Assembly: GCF_041320665.1 (NCBI RefSeq)
Contig: NZ_CP166730.1
Location: forward strand, 186,001 to 250,000
Length of the DNA stretch: 64,000 nt
Direction: 5' to 3'
Source of the DNA: Comamonas sp. GB3 AK4-5
GTDB lineage: Bacteria; Pseudomonadota; Gammaproteobacteria; Burkholderiales; Burkholderiaceae_C
Positions 18,011 to 26,975 of this stretch are shown here, piece after piece; position 1 is the stretch's first letter; each line of letters begins with the position of its first letter. The position numbers were made by a program, and so were the translations under genes. The notes under the pieces were generated by a model, which saw only the letters and a list, made by a program, of their open reading frames with translations, searched no databases and had not been told where the DNA came from.

Positions 18011-18396
18011 GCGGTGTCTCCCGGGGCGTTGGCGGCAGGGCGGAAGACGACCAGGCCCTTGCCGTTGTGCGGCGTCACCTGGGCGCTGACGCGCATGCCG
18101 ATCTGCACGCGCTCGGGTGCAATGCCTTCGACGCGGCCCATCATGCGCACGTCTTCATCCAGATCGATCAAGGCCACGTTGTAGTCGCCGCCGGCTTCGG
18201 GTTTGCGGGCAATGGTGGTAGTTGAATACACCGTGCCCTGGCCGCTGGGGCGCACCCAGCGCAGCGGGCTGGCGCCGCAGTGCGGGCACAGCTCACGCGG
18301 GGTGAATACATGCTGCTTGCAGGCCGTGCATTGCTGGATGGCGAAGCGGCCGGCATCCAGCTCGGCCTGGTAGTGGGTCTGTGCGCTTAAGTGCAT
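18007..18396 (-). CDS. DUF35 OB-fold / zinc-ribbon acyl-CoA-associated protein
   Basis: A 129-residue protein with the two-part DUF35 structure: a rubredoxin-like zinc ribbon (Cys23-x2-Cys26 and Cys37-x2-Cys40, in CTACKQHVF and ELCPHCG) followed by an OB fold (GQGTVYSTTTIAR, VALIDLDEDVRMMGRV). DUF35 proteins act as partners of thiolase-fold enzymes, for instance in HMG-CoA synthase complexes of archaea and in Ltp2/ChsH2 steroid aldolase. Its end overlaps the start of the thiolase-like gene by 4 nt, supporting a complex. ATG at 18396 is chosen because family members begin close to this point; an in-frame upstream start at 18441 would add 15 residues without similarity. Confidence 0.88.
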   Translation of the reverse strand: MHLSAQTHYQAELDAGRFAIQQCTACKQHVFTPRELCPHCGASPLRWVRPSGQGTVYSTTTIARKPEAGGDYNVALIDLDEDVRMMGRVEGIAPERVQIGMRVSAQVTPHNGKGLVVFRPAANAPGDTA

Positions 18397-18590
18397 GGTG
18401 AGGCTTTCGGTCTCCTTGTTCTGTGAACAGCATGCCTGCATAGTGCCCTGGCCTCAATTCGTGAATCTGAAACACCGTCTTCGCCGAGAAGCAGGCGATG
18501 GTGGTGGGGGCACGCCGCCGGAGGCCACCATCCCCTGCGCTTGGGGATGGGGCAAAGTTTTCCCTGGCCTTTGCAGCCGATGGCACGGGA

Positions 18591-19580
18591 TCAGCCGGCC
18601 TTGATGCCCGCGGTCTGTATCACCTTCTTCCACTTCTGCAGCTCGCTTTTCAGGCGCTGGCGCAGGTCTTCGGCCGTACCCGGATCGCCTTCGGCACCGG
18701 CCTCCAGCAGGCGGGCCTTCACGGCCGGGTCGCTCAAGGCCTGGTTGAAGTCGGCGTTCAGCTTGGCCAGAACGGCCTCCGGCGTCTTGGCTGGCGCAAA
18801 CAGCGCGGCCCAGGAATAGGCCTCGTAGTGGGGCAGGCCACCGGACTCGGCAATGGTTGGCACCTGGGGCAGCATGTCCGAGCGCTTTTTGCTGGCCACG
18901 CCCAGCACCTTGATGCGGCCGGTCTTGATGTGCTGCAGGGCCGAGGGGGCATCGGCAAACATCAGCTGGATCTGCCCGCCCAGCAAATCCGTCATGGCGG
19001 GGGCGCTGCCCTTGTAGGGAATGTGCTGCAGCTGGGTGCCGGCCTCCATGTTGAACAGCTCGCCGGCCAGGTGGGTGCCGCCGCCATTGCCCGAGGAGCC
19101 ATAGCTGAGCACTGTGCCCTTTTTGGACAGGGCAATCAGCTCCTTGACGTTGTTCACCGGCACCGAGGAATGGGCCACCAGAAACACCGGGAACATGGCC
19201 GCAAAGCTGACGGGGACAAAGTCTTTTTCAATGTCATAGGACAGCTTGCCCATCAGCCAGGGGTTGACGGTATGGTGGATGGAGGCGACGAAGAAGTTGT
19301 AGCCGTCGGCGGGCTCTTTGGCCGCAACAGCCGCGCCCACCACGCCGCCCGCGCCGGCGCGGTTGTCGATGATGGTGGGCTGGCTCCACATCGTGGCCAG
19401 CTTTTGCGTGAAGATGCGCGCCGTGGTGTCCACCGGGCCACCGGGTGGGAAAGGCACGGTGAATTTCACCGCCCTGGCAGGCCAGGGGCTGGTCTGGGCC
19501 CAGGCGGTGGTGCCCAGGGGGCTGAGGGCGGCCGTGGCCAGCAGCTGGCGGCGGGTCAGGGATATAGCGTGGGATGGCAT
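18591..19580 (-). CDS. Bug/TctC-family solute-binding protein
   Basis: A 329-residue periplasmic binding protein of the tripartite tricarboxylate transporter receptor family. The N-terminus has a twin-arginine-like signal (SLTRRQLLATAAL) cleaved near AWAQ; the mature part shows the family blocks FTVPFPPGGPVDTTAR, DNRAGAGGVVGA, PADGYNFF, SYGSSGNGGGTHLAGELF and HIPYKGSAPAMTDLLGGQI. Such proteins capture carboxylates in the periplasm; most are encoded without their TctAB membrane partners, as here. It follows the acyl-CoA ligase gene by 12 nt and probably binds the acid that the ligase activates. Confidence 0.92.
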   Translation of the reverse strand: MPSHAISLTRRQLLATAALSPLGTTAWAQTSPWPARAVKFTVPFPPGGPVDTTARIFTQKLATMWSQPTIIDNRAGAGGVVGAAVAAKEPADGYNFFVASIHHTVNPWLMGKLSYDIEKDFVPVSFAAMFPVFLVAHSSVPVNNVKELIALSKKGTVLSYGSSGNGGGTHLAGELFNMEAGTQLQHIPYKGSAPAMTDLLGGQIQLMFADAPSALQHIKTGRIKVLGVASKKRSDMLPQVPTIAESGGLPHYEAYSWAALFAPAKTPEAVLAKLNADFNQALSDPAVKARLLEAGAEGDPGTAEDLRQRLKSELQKWKKVIQTAGIKAG

Positions 19581-19592
19581 GGGGGTTGTCTC

Positions 19593-21104
19593 CTAGAGGG
19601 GAAGGGCCTCGGCCTGGGCTTGCAGCAGGCGCTTCACAATCTTGCCGTTGGGGTTGGTGGGCAGCGCGGCCACGGTCTCGATGCGGGATGGGCGCTTGTA
19701 GGGCGCCAGCTGCTCGCGCAAATGGGCTTGTAGCGCCGCACTATCCAGCTGGCAGCCGGGGCGCAGTTCCACAAAGGCGATCACCTGCTCGTTGCCATCG
19801 GCCTCCTTGCGCCCGACCACGGCCGAGCGCTCGATGCTGGGGTGGGCATTCAGCGCGGTCTCGACCTCGGCGGGATAGACGTTGAAGCCGGAGCGGATGA
19901 TCATTTCCTTCAAACGGCCCACCACCCACAGCGCGCCGTCAGCGGCCAGCTCGCCCAGGTCGCCGCTGGCATACCAGCCACCGGGACGCATCACGGCAGC
20001 CGTGGCCTCGGGGTCGCGGAAATAGCCGGGCATCAGGCCACGGCCGCGCACCCACAGCTCGCCGCGCTCTCCGCAGGGCAAGGCCTGGCCGGTGGCAGGG
20101 TCGGTCACCTGCACCTCGGCCTCGGCCACGGCATGGCCGGCACTGGTGTCCTTGCGCCACTCGTTGATGCGGGTGATGTGGACCGAGCCGGCGTATTCCG
20201 ACAGCCCATAGCCATGGTGCAAGGCCTGGCCGAACAAGGCCTCCACGCGTTCCTTGAGGGCCATGTCCAGCGGGCCTGCGCCGGTGTAGACAAAGCGCAG
20301 CGCCGGGGCCTTGACATGGGTGATGCCCTGCTCCTGCAAATAGGCCAGCAGGCGAGAGAACAGCGCGGGTGGGCCTTGCAGCTGGGAGACGCCATGGTGC
20401 TCCAGCGCATCGAGCAGATCGGTAGGGTCGAACTGCGGGCGCATCACCAACTGGGCCCGGGCCTGCAAGGCTGTGAGCATGACGGTGGCCAGGCCAAAGA
20501 TATGCGTCATGGGCACAAAGGCATAGCAGCGGTCGGCCGGCGACAGCGCACGGGATGCCGCAGACTGCTGGGCAAAGTGGCACAGCGCGTCATGGCCCAG
20601 CATCACGCCCTTGGGCTGGCCGGTGGTGCCCGAGGTGAAGATCAGCCCCGCCACCTCGGCTTGCAGCGGCCCGGTTTCGGGCTGGCTGTCGGCCTTGACG
20701 GGGCTGTAGGCCATGCCCGGCAGGCAGCTGGGCAGGGCCTGGTGGCGCTGGGCATGGGCTTGTGCGCTGGCGGAAGCGCTGGCCGTGAAATACACGGTGC
20801 GCGCATCGGCGCGCTGGGCGAAGGCATCGATCTCTGCCGGCGCCATGCGGGCGTTGACGCCGCAGGACCAGGCGCCGATGCGGCTGCAGGCAAAGATCAG
20901 CGCCGCGTGCTCGGGGCAGTTCTCGGCCACGACCATGACGCGGTCACCGGGGCGTACCTGCAGGCTGCGCAACTCCTGCTCGGCCTGGTCGGTCAGGTGG
21001 GACAGATCGGCAAAGCTGAGGCTGCGGTCGGGCAGCAGGATGAAGGGCGCATCGGGCGCTTGCTCCAGGCTGCGTTCCAGTAAATGGTGGATGCGTGCTG
21101 CCAT
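19593..21104 (-). CDS. AMP-forming acyl-CoA ligase
   Basis: A 503-residue member of the adenylate-forming (ANL) family, joining a carboxylic acid to CoA at the cost of ATP. The P-loop is IFTSGTTGQPKGVM; later motifs are YGLSEYAGSVH, the GELWVRGRG segment, GWYASGDLGEL, and the hinge and lysine regions GRLKEMIIRSGFNVYPAEVE and NPNGKIVKRLL. ATG at 21104 is 2 nt after the stop of the upstream Bug gene, so translation is tightly coupled. Flanked by two Bug receptors, it is the most plausible entry step of the pathway encoded by the minus-strand cluster. The acid it activates is unknown. Confidence 0.93.
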   Translation of the reverse strand: MAARIHHLLERSLEQAPDAPFILLPDRSLSFADLSHLTDQAEQELRSLQVRPGDRVMVVAENCPEHAALIFACSRIGAWSCGVNARMAPAEIDAFAQRADARTVYFTASASASAQAHAQRHQALPSCLPGMAYSPVKADSQPETGPLQAEVAGLIFTSGTTGQPKGVMLGHDALCHFAQQSAASRALSPADRCYAFVPMTHIFGLATVMLTALQARAQLVMRPQFDPTDLLDALEHHGVSQLQGPPALFSRLLAYLQEQGITHVKAPALRFVYTGAGPLDMALKERVEALFGQALHHGYGLSEYAGSVHITRINEWRKDTSAGHAVAEAEVQVTDPATGQALPCGERGELWVRGRGLMPGYFRDPEATAAVMRPGGWYASGDLGELAADGALWVVGRLKEMIIRSGFNVYPAEVETALNAHPSIERSAVVGRKEADGNEQVIAFVELRPGCQLDSAALQAHLREQLAPYKRPSRIETVAALPTNPNGKIVKRLLQAQAEALPL

Positions 21105-21106
21105 GG

Positions 21107-22087
21107 TCAGTTGATCTCGATGCCCTGGGTCACGGTGGCCCACATGGCACGTTCCTTGGCGGCGCGATCCGTGAGCGTCTGGGGGGCGCCGGTCCATTCG
21201 TCATAGCCCAGCTCGGCGTAGCGCTTTTTCAGCTCGGGCTGGGCCAGGGCGGCGTTGATGGCCTTGTTCAGCTGCTGCACCAGCTCGGGCGCCATGCCCT
21301 TGGGTGCGAACACGCCATACCAGCCGCCCACGTCAAAGCCCTTGAGGCCTTCGATGCCGGACTCGGCAAAGGTCGGCACATCGGGCAGAGAGGGGTTGCG
21401 CTTGGGCGATGTCACCGCCACGGCCCTGACCTTGTTGCTATGGATATAGGTGCTGGCCGTGCTGATGATGTCCATCATCATGCTGATCTGGCCGCCGATC
21501 ACATCGGTCATGGCCGGGGCATTGCCCTTGTAGGGCACATGGTTGAGATCAATGCCGCTGCGCTTGGCAAACAGCAAGGTGCCCAGGTGGTTGGAGCCGC
21601 CTATTCCGGCCGAGCCATAGCTCAGTCTTCCGGGGTTGGCCTTGGCATAGCCCACTAGCTCGGCCACGTTCTTGTAGGGCTCGTTGTTGTTGATCACCAG
21701 CACGTTGTAATAGCTCAGCACCGGTGCCAGTGCCGTCAAATCCCTGGCCGGATCGAACTGCATTTGCTTCATCACATTGGGGCTGATGGTGATGGTGGGG
21801 CTGGCGGCAAACCACAGTGTCTTGCCGTCGGGCTTGGCGCGCACCACTTCGCTGCCTGCCAGCGTGGCATTGGCGCCGGTCTTGTTTTCCACGGTGACGG
21901 GGCTGCCCAGCTCCTTGGAGAGGGCCTGTGCAAACAGGCGCGCACCCTGGTCCACAGGGCCGCCGGCCGAGTAGCCGACCATCAGACGAACGGGGGCGTT
22001 ATTGCCTCCGATTTGGGCCATGGCCGTGGTGGCAGCGGTCAGCGCCAACGCGGCCAGCAGAATGTTGCGGCGTGTGCTTGTGGGCAT
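21107..22087 (-). CDS. Bug/TctC-family solute-binding protein
   Basis: A 326-residue periplasmic receptor. Signal peptide at residues 1-25 (STRRNILLAALAL, cleaved near TAMA-Q). Family blocks: MVGYSAGGPVDQGAR, VENKTGANATLAG, SYGSAGIGGSNHLG, HVPYKGNAPAMTDVIGGQI, VPTFAESGIEGLKGFDVGGW. AGGAGA precedes the ATG at 22087. It is the first gene after an intrinsic terminator (22271-22304), so a promoter is expected in the 298-nt gap upstream; no clear -35/-10 pair stands out there. It differs from the other Bug protein two genes downstream enough to suggest a different ligand or affinity. Confidence 0.92.
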   Translation of the reverse strand: MPTSTRRNILLAALALTAATTAMAQIGGNNAPVRLMVGYSAGGPVDQGARLFAQALSKELGSPVTVENKTGANATLAGSEVVRAKPDGKTLWFAASPTITISPNVMKQMQFDPARDLTALAPVLSYYNVLVINNNEPYKNVAELVGYAKANPGRLSYGSAGIGGSNHLGTLLFAKRSGIDLNHVPYKGNAPAMTDVIGGQISMMMDIISTASTYIHSNKVRAVAVTSPKRNPSLPDVPTFAESGIEGLKGFDVGGWYGVFAPKGMAPELVQQLNKAINAALAQPELKKRYAELGYDEWTGAPQTLTDRAAKERAMWATVTQGIEIN

Positions 22088-22270
22088 GTCTTGTCTCCTG
22101 GTGATGGGCCCGTTATGGGAATGCATGAAGGCCATGCATATCGGGCTTGGTTGACCTACAAGACGCCATGGTGGGCGAGCCCGCTGCCTAGGGGAATCTG
22201 CATTTTGCGAACCCAGGCTTTGCACGCATTTATGGGGTAGTAACCCTGAGGGTGCCTTGCGCAACCACGC

Positions 22271-22304
22271 AAAAAAGCCACCGGCTGCCAAGACTGCCGG
22301 CGGC
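22271..22304 (-). terminator. Rho-independent terminator after the thiolase gene
   Basis: On the minus strand a GC-rich stem (GCCGCCGGC pairing with GCCGGTGGC, one G-T pair) is followed by TTTTTT (complement of 22271-22276). It lies about 80 nt after the thiolase stop and divides the minus-strand cluster into two transcription units. Confidence 0.8.
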
Positions 22305-22385
22305 AAACACAACCGAGGAGACGGTGTTGAGAGCGTGTTGACTGTCTCTACGCAGACGCGCCGCGAGGAGATCGTAAAAACGCTT

Positions 22386-23594
22386 TTAGTAGCGCTCGAA
22401 CACAGCGGCAATGCCCTGGCCGCCGCCTATGCACATGGTCTCCAGGCCATAGCGGCCCTTGCGGCGCTCCAGCTCATGCAGCAGCGTGGCCAGAATGCGC
22501 ACGCCGGTGGCGCCAATGGGGTGGCCCAGCGAGATGCCGGAGCCGTTCACATTCAGCTTGTGGTCAATCGCATCCTTGTCGTTCCATTCCCAGCCCTTGA
22601 GCACGGCCAGCACCTGGCAGGCAAAGGCCTCGTTCAGCTCCACCAGGTCCATTTGGTCCAGCGTCAGATTCAGGCGTGACAGCAGCTTTTTCACGGCCGG
22701 CACAGGGCCAATGCCCATGTGCGATGGCTCGCAGCCCGCAGCCGCCCAGCCCACCATGGCGGCCATGGGCGTGAGGCCCAGCTCGGCCAGCTTGTCCTCG
22801 GCCACGATCAGGCAGGCGGCCGAAGCATCGTTTTGCTGGCTGGCATTGCCCGCTGTCACCGTGCCGCCTGGCATCAGCACACGCAGCTTGGCCAGGCTGT
22901 CCATGGTGGTGGCGGCGCGAAAGCCCTCGTCCTGGCTGAACAGCAGGGGCTCGCCCTTGCGCTGTGGCACGGACACGGAAACGACTTCGTCGTGGAAGCG
23001 GCCGGCCGCCCAGGCATCGGCCGCACGCTGGTGGCTGCGCATGGCAAAGGCGTCGGCCGCGTCGCGCGTGATGCCGTAGTCGCGGGCCAGGTTCTCTGCC
23101 GTCTCGATCATTCCCGAGATCTTGCCAAAGCGTTCCACAGGCTGGGAGCGCTCGCGGCCGCGATCCAGGCGGTCAAACATGCGCACATTGCCCGAGCGTG
23201 CGCCCCAGCGCATATCGGGGCTGTAGTACTCGATGTTGCTCATACTCTCCACGCCCCCGGCAATCACCACGTCGGCGGCGCCGCTTTGCACCATCATGGC
23301 GGCCGTGGCAATGGCCTGCAGGCCACCGCCGCAGCGGCGGTCCAGCTGCATGCCCGGCATCTCCACCGGCAGACCGGCCTGCAAGGCGGCCCAGCGGCCC
23401 ACGCAAGGTGTTTCGCTGCTGGCATAGGACTGTGCAAACACCACATCGTCGATGCGGGCGGGGTCAATGCCGCTGCGCTCCACCACGGCGCGCACCGTGG
23501 TGGCGGCCAGCTCCTCCACGGGAACGGGACGTAGACTGCCGCCGAAAGTACCGACGGGGGTGCGAAGCGGGGAAACAATGGCGGCACGGCGCAT
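22386..23594 (-). CDS. Acetyl-CoA acetyltransferase / 3-ketoacyl-CoA thiolase
   Basis: A 402-residue catabolic thiolase that splits 3-ketoacyl-CoA with free CoA. All catalytic elements are present: nucleophile Cys88 in LDRRCGGGLQA, ELNEAFA, GHPIGATG with the active histidine, and the second cysteine in MCIGGGQG. ATG at 23594 is chosen by alignment to the usual MRRAAIVSPLRTPVG start. It comes 50 nt after the acetyl-CoA hydrolase-family gene and ends in a terminator. This is a normal thiolase, unlike the Cys-less homologue at 16787-18010. Confidence 0.95.
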   Translation of the reverse strand: MRRAAIVSPLRTPVGTFGGSLRPVPVEELAATTVRAVVERSGIDPARIDDVVFAQSYASSETPCVGRWAALQAGLPVEMPGMQLDRRCGGGLQAIATAAMMVQSGAADVVIAGGVESMSNIEYYSPDMRWGARSGNVRMFDRLDRGRERSQPVERFGKISGMIETAENLARDYGITRDAADAFAMRSHQRAADAWAAGRFHDEVVSVSVPQRKGEPLLFSQDEGFRAATTMDSLAKLRVLMPGGTVTAGNASQQNDASAACLIVAEDKLAELGLTPMAAMVGWAAAGCEPSHMGIGPVPAVKKLLSRLNLTLDQMDLVELNEAFACQVLAVLKGWEWNDKDAIDHKLNVNGSGISLGHPIGATGVRILATLLHELERRKGRYGLETMCIGGGQGIAAVFERY

Positions 23595-23644
23595 GGGGTG
23601 GACTCCTTGTGGTGATGTTGTGATGCGGTGATGAGGGCGGCGGC

Positions 23645-24925
23645 TCAATGGAGGAAAGCTGCCCCGCATTGGCGCAGCAGGCCATGGGCCTCCTGCTCCA
23701 AATGTTCTTGGTGCTCGGGCGCGGCAATGTCTATCAGGCGGCGCACGCGCCGGGACAGCGGCTGGCCGCGCAGATCGGCCACGCCATGCTCGGTGACGAT
23801 CAAGCCGGCATCGGCACGCGGCGTGCTCACCGGGCCGGAGAGGCTGGCCACGATGCGGCTGTGGGCCTTTGCGGTGGAGGGCAGGGCCACAATCGGCAGG
23901 CCGCCCTTGCTGCGGGCGGCGCCGCGCAGAAAGTCCATAGCCCCGCCCACGGCACCCATATAGACGCCACCGGCAACCTCGGCATTGATCTGCCCCGTCA
24001 GGTCCACCTCGATGGCGGCGTTGATGGCCACCAGCCTGTTCATGCCCGCCAGCACCTCGGGGTGGTGGGTGTAGCCGGTTTCGCGCAGTTGCAACTGGGG
24101 GTTGTGATGGGCCCATTGGCGCAGCCGCGCTCCGCCCATGAGCAGGCCTGCCGTGCCCACGCCCGGGTCTATGTTTTTGCGTGCATGGGTCAGCACACCG
24201 GCCTCGGCCAGGGCGACCACGCCGTCGCCTATGGCGCCGCTGTGCAGGCCCAGATCCCTGTGCTGGCGCAGTGCGGCCAGCACGGCCTCCGGCAGATTGC
24301 CCACGCCCAGCTGCAGGCAGCTGCCGTCTTCGACCAAACCGGCGATATGGGCCGCAATCGCTTGCTCTGCCGCGCCGGGCGCTGTGCGCGCCATCTCGGG
24401 CAGATCGCTGTCGGAGTCAATGAGCAGATCAAAGTCGTTGGCCTGCAGATAGGGGCCGCCAGCGGTCCACGGCACATCGGGGTGGACCTCGCCCACGATG
24501 ACGCGGGCGCGCGCCATGGCGGCGGGCAGGTATTCGCGCACCTGGCCCAGGCTGTGGCGGCCCTGGGCGTCGGGTGGTGACACCTGGAGGAACACAACAT
24601 TGGCGGGAATCGCACCACGCTCCACCAGCGGCGGTAGCTGCGAGTAGTGGGACGGAATGATGTCCAGTACACCGGCCTGGGCCAGCGCGCGGTGAGGGCC
24701 GCTGGCGGCATAGCCCAGAAAATCCAGCACATCGGCATGCGCGGGCTGCAGCGTGTCCGACAGGCCCAGGCCCACAAACACCTGCAGCCGGCCGCCTTGG
24801 GCCAGTGCATGGCGGTGCTGCACCAGGCTGCGGGTCAGTGTCAGCGGCTCGGCCGTGGCCTGGCCCCACCACAAGGTGTCACCGGGGCGTAGCAAGGCCT
24901 GCAGCTGCGCGTCAAGTGCGCTCAT
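23645..24925 (-). CDS. Acetyl-CoA hydrolase/4-hydroxybutyrate CoA-transferase family protein
   Basis: A 426-residue class I-type CoA-transferase/hydrolase. Visible family segments are PGDTLWWGQATAEP near the N-terminus, LQVSPPDAQGRHSLGQ, GSCLQLGVGNLPEAVL, GLHSGAIGDGVVALAEAGV and NAAIEVDLTGQINAE, then RGAARSKGGLPIVALPSTA and VTEHGVADLRGQPL. It could transfer CoA from acetyl-CoA or an intermediate to the incoming acid, or hydrolyse a CoA thioester. Start overlaps the enoyl-CoA hydratase stop by 4 nt. Which of the two activities applies cannot be decided by eye. Confidence 0.85.
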   Translation of the reverse strand: MSALDAQLQALLRPGDTLWWGQATAEPLTLTRSLVQHRHALAQGGRLQVFVGLGLSDTLQPAHADVLDFLGYAASGPHRALAQAGVLDIIPSHYSQLPPLVERGAIPANVVFLQVSPPDAQGRHSLGQVREYLPAAMARARVIVGEVHPDVPWTAGGPYLQANDFDLLIDSDSDLPEMARTAPGAAEQAIAAHIAGLVEDGSCLQLGVGNLPEAVLAALRQHRDLGLHSGAIGDGVVALAEAGVLTHARKNIDPGVGTAGLLMGGARLRQWAHHNPQLQLRETGYTHHPEVLAGMNRLVAINAAIEVDLTGQINAEVAGGVYMGAVGGAMDFLRGAARSKGGLPIVALPSTAKAHSRIVASLSGPVSTPRADAGLIVTEHGVADLRGQPLSRRVRRLIDIAAPEHQEHLEQEAHGLLRQCGAAFLH

Positions 24926-25719
24926 TCCTTGCGGTCCCAGTCAAAGCGCAGAGGCTGCTTGTCCTTGAAGCGGCCAATGGCGTCCAGGTGGTAGTCGGAG
25001 CCGCGGCAAATGGCTTGCGCGCTGGCTTCCAGCTCGGCCATGGCATGGGCGTTCAGCTCGAAGGCCTGGTTCATGATGTTCTTGGCCATGCCAATGGCCA
25101 CCGTGGACGCGCCGGCAAAGCGGGCCGCCAGTTGCTGGGTGGCCTGTTGCAGCGCTGCGGCGTCTTCCACGATGTCGTAGACCATGCCCAGTGCCTTGGC
25201 CTCGTCCGCACCCACGGTGCGCGCGGTGAAGACCAGCTCCTTGGCTTTTTGCAGACCCACAATGCGCGGCAGCAGCTGCATGGCACCCAGGTCGGGCACC
25301 AGGCCGATGCGGCCAAACACGGCGCAGAACTTGGCACGGCGCGTGGCAAGCACAAAGTCGGCGGCCAGGGCCAGGCTCAGGCCGGCGCCAAAGGCCGGGC
25401 CATCCACGGCGGCAATCACCGGCTTTTCCATGTTCACCAGCTCGGCAAACCACTGGTGCAGGGCGCGCATGCGTTCGCGGTGGGCCACGCTGCCTTGCTG
25501 GCTGTTCATCATCAGGCTGATATCGCCCCCGGAGCAGAAGGCACCGCCGGCACCGGTGAGCACCACGGTGTGCACATGGGCGTCATCGCGCATCTGGACC
25601 ACGGCCTGGGCCAGTCCGTCGCGCACTTCCAGGCCCAGGGCATTGCGTGCCTCGGGGCGGTTGAGGGTGATGGTGCCCACACCGTTTTCCACGGTGGTCA
25701 ATACGGCAGAGTGGTTCAT
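24922..25719 (-). CDS. Enoyl-CoA hydratase/isomerase (crotonase) family protein
   Basis: A 265-residue crotonase. Oxyanion-hole segments are FCSGGDISLM and GPAFGAGLSLALAADF. The region that carries the catalytic Glu in classical hydratases reads GRIGLVPDLGAMQLLPR, a pattern seen in PaaG-like isomerases and hydratases, so the exact reaction may be isomerisation. Start: the ATG at 25719 is preferred; the frame extends to a TTG at 25731 with no better ribosome site. It overlaps the downstream CoA-transferase-family gene (ATGA) and follows dispersed repeat copy B. Confidence 0.88.
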   Translation of the reverse strand: MNHSAVLTTVENGVGTITLNRPEARNALGLEVRDGLAQAVVQMRDDAHVHTVVLTGAGGAFCSGGDISLMMNSQQGSVAHRERMRALHQWFAELVNMEKPVIAAVDGPAFGAGLSLALAADFVLATRRAKFCAVFGRIGLVPDLGAMQLLPRIVGLQKAKELVFTARTVGADEAKALGMVYDIVEDAAALQQATQQLAARFAGASTVAIGMAKNIMNQAFELNAHAMAELEASAQAICRGSDYHLDAIGRFKDKQPLRFDWDRKE

Positions 25720-25794
25720 GGATGGTGCCAATCAAAGAGAAAAAAGTGGAATGTGCAGGGGGAGGGGGGACGTCACTGCCACTTGGCAAGCAGT

Positions 25795-25984
25795 CCCTCA
25801 CCCCCACCCTCTCCCGCAAGCGGGCGAGGGAGAAAAGCCAAGCCAGGGCAGCCCCGCCGCATATAGCGCCCCTTTCGCCAGGGACAGCGAGCAAGGGCCG
25901 CCCCGCAGCGAGGCTGTCGTCCCCCTGCCCGCAGCGCGTAGCGATGCGAGAGCGGGGGGAAGGCGCAACGCGTCTCAGGGGGGT
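25795..25984 (-). repeat. Dispersed 3'-end repeat, copy B (two modules)
   Basis: Module 1 (25795-25844): CCCTCACCCCCACCCTCTCCC then an inverted GGGCGAGGGAG and AAAGCCAAGCCA, shared with copy C. Module 2 (from about 25879): GACAGCGAGCAAGGGCCGCC, GAGGCTGTCGTCCCCCT, then GGGGGGAAGGCGCAACGCGTCTCAGGGG, shared with copies A, C and D. It ends 4 nt before the MaoC stop codon complement. Confidence 0.85.
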
Positions 25985-25987
25985 GTC

Positions 25988-26893
25988 TCACGCCAGTTCC
26001 GCAAACCCATGACTCAGCACCACCTTGTCCCGCTCCTGCACCTTGGCGCGCAGCTGGTAGTGGCTGGGGCTGCCGGGCACGCGCCAGATTTCGGTGACCA
26101 GGGTCTCACCCGGAAACACCGGTGAGGCAAAGCGAATGTCCAGCGCCCTGAAACCTGCGGCATCACCGCCCGCACACTGGCGCAGCAGGGCGCGGGCGAC
26201 CAGGCCATAGCTGGCCAGGCCATGCAGAATGGGGCGCTCAAAGCCTGCAGCCTGGGCCACGGCCGGGTCGGCATGCAGGGGGTTGTAGTCACCGCTGAGG
26301 CGGTAGAGCAGGGCGGCCTCGGGGCGGGTGGTCTGGATGTCGGTGAAGTCCGGGGCGCGGTCTTCGGGTGTGGGCTGCAGCGCGGGCAACGGGGCATCGC
26401 TGGGCTGGCCGCTGCCTGCCTGTCCGGTTTGGCTGAAGCCGCCATCACCGCGCAGAAACGAGACCTGCTGCACGGTTGCCAGCAACTCGCCGGCAGCGGT
26501 TTCCAGGCGGCGCTCGGTCACCATGATGCAGCCCTTGCCTTCGCCCTTGTCTGTCAGATGGGTGACCTGGTTGTGGCCCACCACTTCCGCCGCCGGCGGC
26601 AGCGGCCGGTGCAGCCGCATGCGCTGCTCGCCATGCAGTACCTTGATCCAGTCAATGCCGGTATCGGGCTCGCGCGCCCAAAAGCCGGGGTAGCCCAGCA
26701 CCACGGCCTGCGAAGGCAGGGTGCGCAGGCCCTGGCCATCCTTGCCCTCGTACACATAGGGCAGGGCGCTGTGGTCCAGCGGGTCATTGCCCAAGCCCAG
26801 GCTGAGCGCATACAACATGCTGTCGCGCGCGCTGTAGCGCTGGCGCACAGGCGCAAAGTGGCGCGCCTTGAGGTGGTGGTAGTCAATGGCCAT
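25988..26893 (-). CDS. MaoC-family (R)-enoyl-CoA hydratase
   Basis: A 301-residue protein with two hotdog units, as in eukaryotic hydratase 2. The C-terminal half has the hydratase-2 signature YRLSGDYNPLHADPAVA followed by GFERPILHGLASYG; the Asp and His of GDYNPLH are the catalytic pair. The N-terminal unit (MAIDYHHLKARHF, PLDHSALPYVYEG) is the inactive partner fold. It hydrates trans-2-enoyl-CoA to the (R)-3-hydroxyacyl-CoA, which the adjacent SDR would oxidise. It lies between dispersed repeats B and C. Confidence 0.92.
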   Translation of the reverse strand: MAIDYHHLKARHFAPVRQRYSARDSMLYALSLGLGNDPLDHSALPYVYEGKDGQGLRTLPSQAVVLGYPGFWAREPDTGIDWIKVLHGEQRMRLHRPLPPAAEVVGHNQVTHLTDKGEGKGCIMVTERRLETAAGELLATVQQVSFLRGDGGFSQTGQAGSGQPSDAPLPALQPTPEDRAPDFTDIQTTRPEAALLYRLSGDYNPLHADPAVAQAAGFERPILHGLASYGLVARALLRQCAGGDAAGFRALDIRFASPVFPGETLVTEIWRVPGSPSHYQLRAKVQERDKVVLSHGFAELA

Positions 26894-26975
26894 GGAGAGG
26901 CTCCTCGGTGTGATTCGCTAGGGGGACAGTGCTTGTGATGTGGCGCATCCAACGAACGCCTTGCTGTGTGGGGCC

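Noticed and set aside
16829..18184. Long plus-strand open frame opposite the thiolase-like gene
   Set aside because: His/Gly-rich translation typical of an antisense shadow; no ribosome site; the minus-strand thiolase-like and DUF35 genes explain the sequence.
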